Of a stretch of DNA of 64,000 bases, positions 46,555 to 54,703 are shown piece after piece; the stretch's first letter is position 1; each line of letters begins with the position of its first letter. A program made the position numbers and the translations under genes. Origin of the DNA: Corynebacterium sanguinis (GTDB lineage: Bacteria > Actinomycetota > Actinomycetes > Mycobacteriales > Mycobacteriaceae); NCBI RefSeq assembly GCF_007641235.1, contig NZ_CP038157.1, forward strand, positions 372,001 to 436,000, given 5' to 3'. A model generated the notes under the pieces. The model made no database searches. It saw only the letters and a list, made by a program, of their open reading frames with translations, and had not been told where the DNA came from.

Positions 46555-46594
46555 GAAGGAGGACAGGCCGCCGGCAGCTGCTCCCCGGTCCGAA

Positions 46595-47506
46595 TCACGA
46601 GCGCGCGATCTTTTCGACGCCCCACACAACGCCCTCCTTCGGTTCATCGCCGCAAGAGGAGATAACCCCGGATACTGCGCTGCGGCGCATGGTGACATCG
46701 AAGGTTGCGTTCGTGGAGGCGTCGATTAGCTTTATGCGCGCCTCGTCCTCGCCGACCTCCTCGCCCACGACCTGCAGCTGGCCGTAGGTGATGCGCGTTC
46801 CCTCCGCCGCGAGCTGTGCGGCGACGCCGACCTCCGCCGTCTGCGCCGCGGGCGAGAAAATGCCGCGGCCGCGGTTGCCGGGCACGAAGTACTGCCCGCG
46901 CATCGCGTCGGCGATCATCGCCTCGGTGGCCTCGAGGTTCATCCGCCCGAAGCTGTAGCCCCACGGCATGAGCAGCAGCGTGGCGGCGAAGCGGTGGCCC
47001 TTGATGTGGGAGGTCTCCCACACCACGTCGCTGCCCCGGTTGAAGGGGTAGAGCTTTTCCAGTTCGTTGACGAGCGGGCGGCCTTTGACCGCGCAGCAGC
47101 GGTCCCGCCTGCCGTGCGTGCACACCAGAACCAGCGGGGCCAGCCGCGCCATCGCATGGTTGCGGCCGGGCCCCGACAGGTCGAGATCCAAGATCGCCTC
47201 GGGACCGTCGACGTGCTTGACCTCGGTCAGCCCGATGCTGGTGTGGATGATGTAGAGGTGGTGGTCGTCGATACGCCTGCCCTCGCGCGTGGGGTGGCGG
47301 ATGAGCTGCAGGGACGCGCCGAACTTTTTCAGGTGAGCTTTGATCTTGGCGGTGAGCTCGTCGCCGAGTGTGTCGCCGTCGAGAACGTCGTGGCTCCACC
47401 GCCCCGGCCATTCGAGCAGCACGTACACATCGCCCTGCTTGGCTGTTCCCGGCAGAGGCTCCACTTCCACATCTGAACAGAAGATGTCGTCGGCGCTCGG
47501 ACTCAT
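46595..47506 (-). CDS. Sucrase/ferredoxin-like protein (thioredoxin-like [2Fe-2S] fold)
   Basis: 303 residues from ATG 47506 (MSPSADDIF), AAGG 9 nt upstream. The central segment LAPLVLVCTHGRRDRCCAVKGRPLV with its Cys-Cys pair and later WETSHIKGHRFAATLLLMPWG are signatures of the sucraseferredoxin-like family, a thioredoxin-like ferredoxin fold found across actinobacteria. Role unknown; despite the name there is no reason to expect sucrase activity. Stands alone, convergent with metQNI. Confidence 0.82.
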   Translation of the reverse strand: MSPSADDIFCSDVEVEPLPGTAKQGDVYVLLEWPGRWSHDVLDGDTLGDELTAKIKAHLKKFGASLQLIRHPTREGRRIDDHHLYIIHTSIGLTEVKHVDGPEAILDLDLSGPGRNHAMARLAPLVLVCTHGRRDRCCAVKGRPLVNELEKLYPFNRGSDVVWETSHIKGHRFAATLLLMPWGYSFGRMNLEATEAMIADAMRGQYFVPGNRGRGIFSPAAQTAEVGVAAQLAAEGTRITYGQLQVVGEEVGEDEARIKLIDASTNATFDVTMRRSAVSGVISSCGDEPKEGVVWGVEKIARS

Positions 47507-47610
47507 AGCGTCTACCTTACCCGGTGAATTAGGCAACAGTTTTGTAACCTTTTTATCTCAGTGGTGCTCGTGATTTCGTTCTAACGCTACGACTGGATAC
47601 GGTGACAGAT

Positions 47611-48204
47611 ATGTCTTTGGTGGTTAGACGTTTACGGGGAATAGGTGCCGCGATCGCCGCGACCGCATTCGCCGTATCTTCGTGCGCTGCCCCGGATTCC
47701 TCGACCACCGCTGCGGATACCGTCTCGGCAAAGGTCGGTGTCGCCCAACGCGGGGCGTACGCTTCGCCAGCGGCCATGGACCAGTCCCCCAAAACGCAGC
47801 GCCCCGCCGAGCCCGCGCATCTCGCGGTATCGGCGATCACGATCGACAGCCACAGCGGGTTCGACAGGCTCACCGTCGATTTCGCGGGCACCGGCGAGCC
47901 GGGGTGGTTTGTCAACTACGTGCCCTCCCCGCTGCAGGAAACCGCAGGCAAACCCGTCAAAGTGGCGGGCAGCTCCTACCTCAACATCAATATCGACGGC
48001 ACAATCAGCCGCTCCGAAGCCGGCCTCGACGCGGCAACACCCATCGACATCTCGTCGAGCTCCTCGAACGTGGTCGACATCGTCCACGCGGGCACGTACG
48101 AGGGCCGCACCCAGATCGTCGTCGGCTTGCGCTCGACCCTGCCTTACTCGGTTCAGCTTCTCGACGACCCCACGCGCCTGGTCGTCGACATCTCCAAGGC
48201 CTGA
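47611..48204 (+). CDS. Secreted lipoprotein, AMIN-like domain
   Basis: 197 residues from ATG 47611 (MSLVVRRLRG); GTG 47602 in frame is an alternative. Lipoprotein signal IGAAIAATAFAVSSCA with the lipobox Cys. After a low-complexity Ser/Thr/Ala linker comes one compact beta-rich domain: VSAITIDSHSGFDRLTVDFAGTGEPGWFVNYV ... LNINIDGT ... VDIVHAGTYEGRTQIVVGLRSTLPYSVQLLDDPTRLVVDISK, an AMIN-like fold that usually binds glycans or helps to place cell-wall enzymes. Anchored outside the membrane. Confidence 0.8.
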   Translation: MSLVVRRLRGIGAAIAATAFAVSSCAAPDSSTTAADTVSAKVGVAQRGAYASPAAMDQSPKTQRPAEPAHLAVSAITIDSHSGFDRLTVDFAGTGEPGWFVNYVPSPLQETAGKPVKVAGSSYLNINIDGTISRSEAGLDAATPIDISSSSSNVVDIVHAGTYEGRTQIVVGLRSTLPYSVQLLDDPTRLVVDISKA

Positions 48205-48212
48205 CTCACCTT

Positions 48213-49757
48213 CTAGCCGTACACCGCCTCCACCCGCCAGCGTTGCCGCGTCCACATCAGAAGCCACCCGCACGGCTCGCTGCCGTTTTCGCGCGTGCCC
48301 ACCACCTGCAGCCGCGCGACTCTGTTGGCCACCCCGGCCCACCAGCCTTCGTCCACCGGCCATGGGCCTGCCCACCCGGTGACCAGGTACCGCTTGTCAC
48401 CCCACCCCAGCGCGTAGGGTGCGGATGTGAGGAGCACCTCGGCGGTGACTCTGACTGGTTTGGCGGTGGCGTCGATAAGCAGCACTTTGGAGGATGGGTG
48501 TTCGATGCCCCCGCCGAGGCGCGCCGGAAGCGGCGGGGGGATCGCCCCCGGCCACGGCGCCGCCTGCGGCTCGTTGACGCTTTCTCCGTACGGCACCAGC
48601 TCGATGCGCTCGGCCACGCCGCGCCCGCCGACGAGCCTGGGCTGCACCACAGCGTCGATGCCGAGCTGCGACTGCACCCGCTCCACCACGCGGCGCGCCT
48701 CATCCGTGGTTGTCCCGTCCGCCCACAGCTCGCCGACGACCTCGGGCTGCGCCAGCTCGAGCGGCTCGAGGATCAGCGAGGTGATCTGGCCTGCGCCGCC
48801 TCCGGTGAGCCAGCCGTCGAGCTGCCAGCGCACCCGGTCCGCCGTGGCGGACTCACTTAAGCCCTCCCGGGTGCGCCACACGCGCTCAACGCGCTCGCCG
48901 CTGCCCAGCTCCGCGGTGACTTTCAGACGCAGGCACACCTTCCCCGCCTCCTTGAGCCGCTCGTGCAGGCTCGCCGCCAGGGCGCGGGCCGCGAACGCCG
49001 CCGCGTCGACGCGCTCGATCGGGTCCTCAGGGGTGATCGCCACCGCCAGGTCCGCCACGGGCAGCTCCGGGGCGACGCGGCGGTCCGGTGCCGCGCGGGC
49101 GATGCGGTGGATGTACGTGCCGCGCGCGCCGAAGCGCGTGGACATCGCCGTTGCGGGCACGTTGGCGATGTCGCCTAGGGTGGCCAGGCCGAGCTGGCCG
49201 AGCGCCTTGACGGTCTCCGCGTCGGCCGCCAGAGCCACCTCGGCGAGCAGGACGCGCAGCGGCTGCGCCGCCAGGAACTGCGCCGACTCGCCCTTCGGGA
49301 CAAGCGCCGAGGACCGCGTAGCGACGATCGCCGTGGCCAGCTCGTCCGCCGCCCCGGCAAAGGCATCGATACCGCGGCGCGCGGCGGCGTCGATAAGCAT
49401 CTCAACCGCGATGTCCTCGCCGCCGTGGAACTTCGCGGCGGCGGCGAGATCCACCACGACCAGCCCTGGGCGCACAACCTCGACGGAGGAGGCGACGTCG
49501 TCGAAACCCGCGGCCAGGGCCGCGAACATCCGCCCGTCGCGATCTGGGTTGTCCTCGACAACCGTGAGCTCCGGGACCAGCGCCTGGGCGTGGCGCAGCA
49601 GCATCCCCCGGCGCAGCCCGCGGGAGCGCGCCTGGCGCGAGCACACCTTGATGCGGTGCTGCGCGACCACGGCGACGGGCTCGGGCAGCACATCGTCGGC
49701 GTCGAGGCGCGCAGCCTGCACGGGCCAGTCCGGAAACCAGATCGCGGCCACCCGCAT
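48213..49757 (-). CDS. imuB: ImuB, inactive Y-family polymerase of the SOS mutasome
   Basis: 514 residues. The N-terminus MRVAAIWFPDWPVQAARL and the GLRRGMLLRHAQALVPEL palm/finger region are Y-family, but the catalytic SIDE-type acid pair is replaced (VDLAAAAKFHGGEDIAV), as expected for ImuB, which acts as beta-clamp adapter for DnaE2. The C-terminal region (residues about 330-514) carries the RecA/ImuA-contact extension. ATG start 1 nt after the imuA' stop; AGG close to the start. Same operon as imuA', 12 kb from dnaE2. Confidence 0.92.
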   Translation of the reverse strand: MRVAAIWFPDWPVQAARLDADDVLPEPVAVVAQHRIKVCSRQARSRGLRRGMLLRHAQALVPELTVVEDNPDRDGRMFAALAAGFDDVASSVEVVRPGLVVVDLAAAAKFHGGEDIAVEMLIDAAARRGIDAFAGAADELATAIVATRSSALVPKGESAQFLAAQPLRVLLAEVALAADAETVKALGQLGLATLGDIANVPATAMSTRFGARGTYIHRIARAAPDRRVAPELPVADLAVAITPEDPIERVDAAAFAARALAASLHERLKEAGKVCLRLKVTAELGSGERVERVWRTREGLSESATADRVRWQLDGWLTGGGAGQITSLILEPLELAQPEVVGELWADGTTTDEARRVVERVQSQLGIDAVVQPRLVGGRGVAERIELVPYGESVNEPQAAPWPGAIPPPLPARLGGGIEHPSSKVLLIDATAKPVRVTAEVLLTSAPYALGWGDKRYLVTGWAGPWPVDEGWWAGVANRVARLQVVGTRENGSEPCGWLLMWTRQRWRVEAVYG

Positions 49758-49758
49758 C

Positions 49759-50448
49759 TCACCTCACCGCCCTCACGCCCGCGGGCCGCGGGGCCTGGCC
49801 CAGGGTGATCACCGTCGAGGCGGTGCGGCGCCCGGCCGCTTCGACGCGCATGTCCATGCCCACGATGCGCCCGGCGCCGCGGCCGATGCCGTGGAACCCG
49901 GCGAGTGTACCGGTGATGCTCAGCGCCGGCGAGGGGACCCGGGCGTTGACCGTGAGCAACGCGGCTTTCCCCTTGCGCACGCGCGCCAACAGCGGCCTCG
50001 CGCGCACCGGGCTCAGGTTCAAGGGCTGGGGCGTGTGCAGCACCACTAGGTCGAGGCCCTCGACCAGCACCCCGGCGACGGCCAGCGGGTCGATGCCCGG
50101 CTCGGGCACCGCGATGACCCGTTCTAGGGTGGCCACACCGGCGTAGGAGAGCTCGGGCCAGCCCACCACGGCTGCGAACCCTCCCTCGGCGGTGACGCGG
50201 TCGATGATCTCCACCACCAGCGCGGGCGTGTCGCTGATGTGGGTCACAGCCCGGCGCGGCACCCCACCATCAGGCAAAACGCGGTGGAACTGGTCACCGA
50301 CTCCGAGCACGTCCGCGTCCGGCAAGACGCGCTGCGGCGCGTGCGCCCCCATATCGGCCATGCGCGAACGCAGCTCAGCGATGCGCTCGGCCCGGGTGGG
50401 CTCGAGCGCCTGCGGCTCCGCGGATAGTCGAATAGGTGTTCCACTCAC
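49759..50448 (-). CDS. imuA: ImuA' (RecA-like SOS mutagenesis protein)
   Basis: 229 residues from GTG 50448 (V/M-SGTPIRLSAEPQ); a TTG 12 codons upstream is also possible. RecA-fold remnant without a good Walker A: VVGWPELSYAGVATLERVIAVPEPG, LAVAGVLVEGLDLVVLHTP, ARVRKGKAALLTVNARVPSPALSI. With ImuB it recruits DnaE2 to damaged DNA. It is assigned mainly from order (directly before imuB) and this fold pattern. A LexA-like box lies 46-61 bp upstream. Confidence 0.85.
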   Translation of the reverse strand: MSGTPIRLSAEPQALEPTRAERIAELRSRMADMGAHAPQRVLPDADVLGVGDQFHRVLPDGGVPRRAVTHISDTPALVVEIIDRVTAEGGFAAVVGWPELSYAGVATLERVIAVPEPGIDPLAVAGVLVEGLDLVVLHTPQPLNLSPVRARPLLARVRKGKAALLTVNARVPSPALSITGTLAGFHGIGRGAGRIVGMDMRVEAAGRRTASTVITLGQAPRPAGVRAVR

Positions 50449-50493
50449 GCCACTAAGTATGCACCCGCGCCGCGACACCGGCAACAGGCGAGG

Positions 50494-50509
50494 TCGAACG
50501 TACTTTCTA
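50494..50509 (-). promoter_or_regulatory. SOS (LexA-like) box of imuA'-imuB
   Basis: Coding strand TAGAAAGTACGTTCGA. It shares 13 of 16 bases with the dnaE2 box at 37826-37841 and keeps the TTCGA end of the LexA consensus. It lies between the esrR stop and imuA'. Confidence 0.72.
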
Positions 50510-50522
50510 TGATTTTACGGCG

Positions 50523-51170
50523 CTAATCCAACGCGCGGTCCGCCGCCCAGCGCGTCAACTGGTGCCGGTTCGACGTCTGCGTCTTGCGCAGGATATTCGA
50601 CGCGTGCGTCTCCACCGTTTTCACCGAAATGAACAGCTGCGTGCCAATTTCCTTGTAGGTGTAGCCGCGGGCGAGGAGGCGGAGAACTTCCAGCTCGCGC
50701 CTGGTGAGGGCGTCGACAAGCGGGTCCTCAACCTTGACGGGCTCGCCCTCCGGGTCTTCGACCACCCCGCCGGAGGCGAACGCGTCGAGCACGAACCCCG
50801 CCAGCCGCGGGGAGAAGTAGGCATCCCCGCCGTGGACGCGCTCAATGGCCTCGGCAAGCTCGTCGCCCGCGATGTTTTTGGTCACGTACCCGCGGGCCCC
50901 GGCGCGGATCAGCGCGATGACGTCCTCGGCGGCGTCCGAGACCGACAGTGCCAAAAACTTTGTCGACGCGGCCACGCCCCGAATCACCGCGAGGCCGCCG
51001 CCGTCGGGCATGTGGACGTCGAGAAGCACGACGTCCGGCTCTTGGGCGTTGATGCCGCGGGTTGCCTCCGTGACCGTGCCCGCCTCCCCGGCGATGTCGA
51101 ACCTGGAGGCGAGCTCGGCGCGCACGCCGGCGCGGAAAACGGAGTGATCATCAACCAGGAAGACTTTCAT
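50523..51170 (-). CDS. esrR: Response regulator, NarL/LuxR type (EsrR-like)
   Basis: 215 residues from ATG 51170 (MKVFLVDDHSVFRAG). Receiver domain with phosphorylated Asp51 in VVLLDVHMPDGGG, then a LuxR helix-turn-helix at about 145-210 (LTRRELEVLRLLARGYTYKEIGTQLFISVKTVETH). Best match is EsrR, the regulator of the corynebacterial envelope-stress system EsrISR. In the usual order it follows esrS directly; here an old-yellow-enzyme gene on the other strand lies between, so esrR needs its own promoter in the 76-bp gap 51171-51246. Confidence 0.88.
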   Translation of the reverse strand: MKVFLVDDHSVFRAGVRAELASRFDIAGEAGTVTEATRGINAQEPDVVLLDVHMPDGGGLAVIRGVAASTKFLALSVSDAAEDVIALIRAGARGYVTKNIAGDELAEAIERVHGGDAYFSPRLAGFVLDAFASGGVVEDPEGEPVKVEDPLVDALTRRELEVLRLLARGYTYKEIGTQLFISVKTVETHASNILRKTQTSNRHQLTRWAADRALD

Positions 51171-51246
51171 AGCCCCCAACTTACAGGGCGGCGTAGCATG
51201 GGGCCCGCCCACGAAAACACCGTATCTATTTCACCGAGAGGAGCCC

Positions 51247-52332
51247 ATGACCTCTACCGATATCCTTTGGGAACCAATCACCGCCGGCGCCCTGAAGCTG
51301 CGTAACCGAGTGATGCAAGCACCGATGGGCAGGCTGCGCGCGGCCGCCGACGGCACGCCGACGCCCCGCATGGTGCGCTACTTCCGCGACCGCGCCTCCG
51401 TCGGGCTGCTCGTCACCGACGGCACCTCGCCCTCGCAGGCGGGCCGCGTCCAGTTCCTCCAGCCCGGCATCTACGACGATAAGCACATCCCCGCCTGGCG
51501 CAAGGTCACCGACGCAGTGCACGACGCCGGCGGAACCATCGTGGTCCAGCTCATGCACGCGGGCTGGAACACGCACTCGGAGATCACCGGTCTACCCGTG
51601 GAGGCGCCCAGCGCCGTCGCCCACGACGGCCACACCCGCGACGCCGAGGGCAACCACCTGCCCTACGCCACGCCTGCGGAAGCCACGATCGAGCAACTCG
51701 AGCGCGCCCGGGGCGAGTTCGTCGCCGCGGCGCGCCGCGCGATGGACGCCGGGTTCGACGGCGTCGAGCTCCACGCCGCGAACGGCTACTTCCTGCACAC
51801 CTTCTTGGGCAAGAACTCCAACGTCCGCGACGACGAATACGGCGGCACCCCCGCCAAGCGCGCCGCGTACCCCATCTCGGTTGCCCAAGCCGTCGCCGCG
51901 GAGATCGGCGCGGACCGGCTCGGCATCCGCATCTGCCCGGGCGTGAGCATCCAGGGCGTCGACGAGTCCGACCAGGACCACACGCTGGCAACCTACGCCG
52001 TGCTTGTCGACGCCCTCGCCGACACCGGCCTCGCCTACATCTCGCTTGAGCAGCCCGACCTGGCCGGCCCGTGCGCGCAGCTTGTGCGCGACCGTTTTGC
52101 CGGCACCATCTTCGGCAACACGACCATCTTGGAAAAGCGCACCAGCTCGCGCGAGGAGGCCGTGGCGATGGTGGAAAACGGCTGGGCGGACGGGCCCGCG
52201 GTGGCGCGCCCGCTTCTGGCCAACCCGGACCTGATCGAGCGCTGGAAGACCGGCGCCGCGGAGAACACCCCGGATGCTTCCACGTTCTACACCGGCGGGG
52301 ACACCGGCTACAACGACTACCCCGCTCTGTAG
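51247..52332 (+). CDS. NADH:flavin oxidoreductase, old yellow enzyme family
   Basis: 361 residues, FMN-dependent TIM barrel: LKLRNRVMQAPMGRLRA, LMHAGWNTH with the FMN/substrate His, AMDAGFDGVELHAANGYFLHTFL, and NTTILEKRTSS near the FMN phosphate. Such enzymes reduce activated C=C bonds or nitro groups and often help with electrophile stress. ATG start with GAGAGGAG 6 nt upstream. It lies between esrR and esrS on the opposite strand; its stop is 3 nt from the esrS stop. It interrupts an otherwise typical two-component pair. Confidence 0.9.
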   Translation: MTSTDILWEPITAGALKLRNRVMQAPMGRLRAAADGTPTPRMVRYFRDRASVGLLVTDGTSPSQAGRVQFLQPGIYDDKHIPAWRKVTDAVHDAGGTIVVQLMHAGWNTHSEITGLPVEAPSAVAHDGHTRDAEGNHLPYATPAEATIEQLERARGEFVAAARRAMDAGFDGVELHAANGYFLHTFLGKNSNVRDDEYGGTPAKRAAYPISVAQAVAAEIGADRLGIRICPGVSIQGVDESDQDHTLATYAVLVDALADTGLAYISLEQPDLAGPCAQLVRDRFAGTIFGNTTILEKRTSSREEAVAMVENGWADGPAVARPLLANPDLIERWKTGAAENTPDASTFYTGGDTGYNDYPAL

Positions 52333-52335
52333 CGC

Positions 52336-53523
52336 CTAGACGCTCAAGCTCAGCTCAACCTCGGTGCCCTCGCCTATCGACGACCGCACCACCGCGCGTC
52401 CCCCGGCGCGCTCCATGCGTCCCACGATGGAGTCGCGCACCCCGTGGCGGTGCTCCGGCACCGCGTCGACGTCGAAGCCCGAGCCCCGATCGCGCACGAA
52501 CACGCTGAGCTCACCGGCGAGGTTTTCCACGTACACGTCAAGCGTGTCCACGCCAGCGTGCTTGGCGGAGTTGGCCATGGCCTCGCGCGCGGCGAGCACG
52601 ATCGGTTCCGTCGCCTCGCTAAAGGCCACGTCCTCGCCGACGGTGACCGGGCGGATCACCACCGAGTAGAGGTCCTCGACCTCCCCCGCCGCTTTGTGCA
52701 GCGCGGCGAACACCGTGGCGGTCGTGTGCTTACTGCGCGTGTCCTCAGCGTCGAAAAGCCATGTGCGCAGCTCGCGCTCCTGGCCGCGCGCGAGCCTGGC
52801 GACCTCCTCGGGGTCGCTGGCCCGCTTTTGAATCAGCGCCAGCGTCTGCAACACCGAATCGTGAAGGCGCGAGGCGATTTCCGCGCGTTGGTCCGCCACG
52901 GCCTTGGCTTGGCGCTCCTCCACAAGTGAAGACGCCAGGCGCACGATGAGCGGGACGACGAGCAGCAGCACGCCGAACATGCTGGCCACGACCGCGACCA
53001 CGATGTTGGCCGTGCCCGCGGCCTCGCCCGACAGCGCGATCGCCAGCACCCCGCCCATCACCAGCACGATGCCCAACGCCAGCGCCACGACATTGCTTGC
53101 CGACGACATCCCCCGGTCGTACGCCTGCCACGCCACCACCGCACCAACGGCGACGACGCCCAGGATGAAGGAAAACGCGCCACCGGCGCCGCCGACCACC
53201 GTGATCGACACGGCCGCCCCCGCCAAACCGACCGCCGCCATCAGCACGTACGACACCCGCGGCCAATCGCCGGTCGCATTGGCGTCAGGGGGTGTCTTCG
53301 TGGCTTCTAGCGGGGTAAACACCCACAGCAGCGCGTACAGGATCAGCCCCAAACCGCTGGCGAAGCACGACAGGGCCAACGCGATGCGCACCCACTGCAC
53401 CCGCACCCCAAGGTGCGTGGCCAGCCCCGCCGCCGCTCCCGCAACGACGCGGCCGGAGCGGCGCCGCTCGAAACGCGGGTACAGCCGCCCCGGGGCAGGG
53501 GTATACGCGGTGGTAGAAGTCAT
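52336..53523 (-). CDS. esrS: Sensor histidine kinase with N-terminal PspC domain (EsrS-like)
   Basis: 395 residues. PspC domain at about 17-72 (RSGRVVAGAAAGLATHLGVRVQWVRIALA with its membrane helix), four more membrane helices to about 200, then a HisKA_3-type dimerisation helix EIASRLHDSVLQTLALIQKRA with His221, and an ATPase domain with REAMANSAKHAG (N-box) and VRDRGSGFD (G-box). Signals cell-envelope stress to EsrR. Divergent from the esrI-like gene across a promoter region with a TCAGGG-N4-CCCTGA palindrome. Confidence 0.9.
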   Translation of the reverse strand: MTSTTAYTPAPGRLYPRFERRRSGRVVAGAAAGLATHLGVRVQWVRIALALSCFASGLGLILYALLWVFTPLEATKTPPDANATGDWPRVSYVLMAAVGLAGAAVSITVVGGAGGAFSFILGVVAVGAVVAWQAYDRGMSSASNVVALALGIVLVMGGVLAIALSGEAAGTANIVVAVVASMFGVLLLVVPLIVRLASSLVEERQAKAVADQRAEIASRLHDSVLQTLALIQKRASDPEEVARLARGQERELRTWLFDAEDTRSKHTTATVFAALHKAAGEVEDLYSVVIRPVTVGEDVAFSEATEPIVLAAREAMANSAKHAGVDTLDVYVENLAGELSVFVRDRGSGFDVDAVPEHRHGVRDSIVGRMERAGGRAVVRSSIGEGTEVELSLSV

Positions 53524-53558
53524 GCCCCCGATTGTTGCACTTAAACTTCTCAGGCAAA

Positions 53559-53574
53559 TCAGGGATAACCCTGA
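53559..53574. promoter_or_regulatory. Palindrome between esrS and esrI, candidate EsrR operator
   Basis: TCAGGG-ATAA-CCCTGA, perfect 6-bp arms. AAATCAGGG occurs again at 53581-53589. It lies centrally in the 112-bp divergent region, where autoregulation by EsrR would act. Confidence 0.55.
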
Positions 53575-53635
53575 ACCGCGAAATCAGGGCGCTTCCCGAT
53601 AGCGCTTCGAGGCCCTCACGCGCGATCCTTAAGTC

Positions 53636-54700
53636 ATGGACACCAACACCAGCATCGAGACAACGCTCAAAGACATGTGGTACACCCGCCCCGTACGCAT
53701 TCCCAAAAGCCAGGGCGGCAACGCCCTGGTCGCCGGCGTGTGCGAGGGCATCGGAGCCCGCTACCAAATCGACCCCATCATCGTCCGCCTCGCCTTCGTC
53801 GGCCTGACCCTGACCTTCGGCGGCGGCATCTTCGTCTACCTCCTGCTGTGGATGAACATGCCCCGCTACGGCATGACCACCTCGCCATGGCGCGCCATCA
53901 ACACCCCTAAAGTCCAGCTCAGCGCGCTGGAAAAGAAGGACCGCGACACCGGCTGGGCACTGCTTGTCGGCCTGATCATCTTCCTGCCCTCCATCACGAT
54001 CGGCACGGGCGGCCTCGCCACCGCGTCCGTGATCACCCTCTTTATCGCCACCGGGGCGTTTTACCTGCTGCACCGCGCGCATCCCGCACCGCCGGCGGGG
54101 CTAAGCGTCTCCACCAGCGCCACCACCGCTGGGCCGCAGGTTGACACCTCCCACCTCACAACCCCCGCCGGCTACCCGCACCCCACCGTGGGTCGCACCA
54201 CCCCGCCGCAGTGGGATCCCCTCGGCGTTGCCCCCGAGCTCTGGCACCTGCCGGAACCGCCAACGGAGCCCGTCGTCACGCAAGCGCCCAAGCGTAACCG
54301 GTGGGTGGGGTGGCTCGTCGGCCTAGGCATCGCATTGTTCACGGCGATTGTCCTGGTCAGCGCAGCCGGCGGATACATCATCTACAAACCCGAGGTGCCG
54401 GTGGACACCACGATCACCGCAACCGACGACCTCGCGTCCTCCTACAGCTCGGGCATCGGCGATGCGACGCTCGACCTGTCTGGCCTGAAGCCGCTTGACG
54501 ACGACCGCGAAGTCGACGTCCAGCACGGAGTGGGCACCCTCACGATCATCCCTCCTCGGGACACCCGCGTGGAGTTCGCGTGCGGGGAAGGTATCGGAAC
54601 CCACAACTGCCCAGACACACTCAACGAGGACGCCGACGGCGGGGTGCTGCAGCTCAACGTCACCGTTGGTATCGGTGACATTGAGGTTCGCGCGGCGTAG
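53636..54700 (+). CDS. esrI: PspC-domain membrane protein, inhibitor of the EsrSR system (EsrI-like)
   Basis: 354 residues. PspC domain first (SQGGNALVAGVCEGIGARYQIDPIIVRLAFV with membrane helix), helices near 105-145, a Pro-rich cytoplasmic linker (about 150-220), one further helix (WLVGLGIALFTAIVLVSAAGGYII) and an extracytoplasmic C-terminal LiaF-like beta domain (IGDATLDLSGLKPLDDDREVDVQHGVGTLTI) that ends the protein. LiaF-type proteins silence their cognate kinase in the absence of stress. Divergent from esrS. Its stop is 3 nt from the guaA stop. Confidence 0.87.
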   Translation: MDTNTSIETTLKDMWYTRPVRIPKSQGGNALVAGVCEGIGARYQIDPIIVRLAFVGLTLTFGGGIFVYLLLWMNMPRYGMTTSPWRAINTPKVQLSALEKKDRDTGWALLVGLIIFLPSITIGTGGLATASVITLFIATGAFYLLHRAHPAPPAGLSVSTSATTAGPQVDTSHLTTPAGYPHPTVGRTTPPQWDPLGVAPELWHLPEPPTEPVVTQAPKRNRWVGWLVGLGIALFTAIVLVSAAGGYIIYKPEVPVDTTITATDDLASSYSSGIGDATLDLSGLKPLDDDREVDVQHGVGTLTIIPPRDTRVEFACGEGIGTHNCPDTLNEDADGGVLQLNVTVGIGDIEVRAA

Positions 54701-54703
54701 GGG

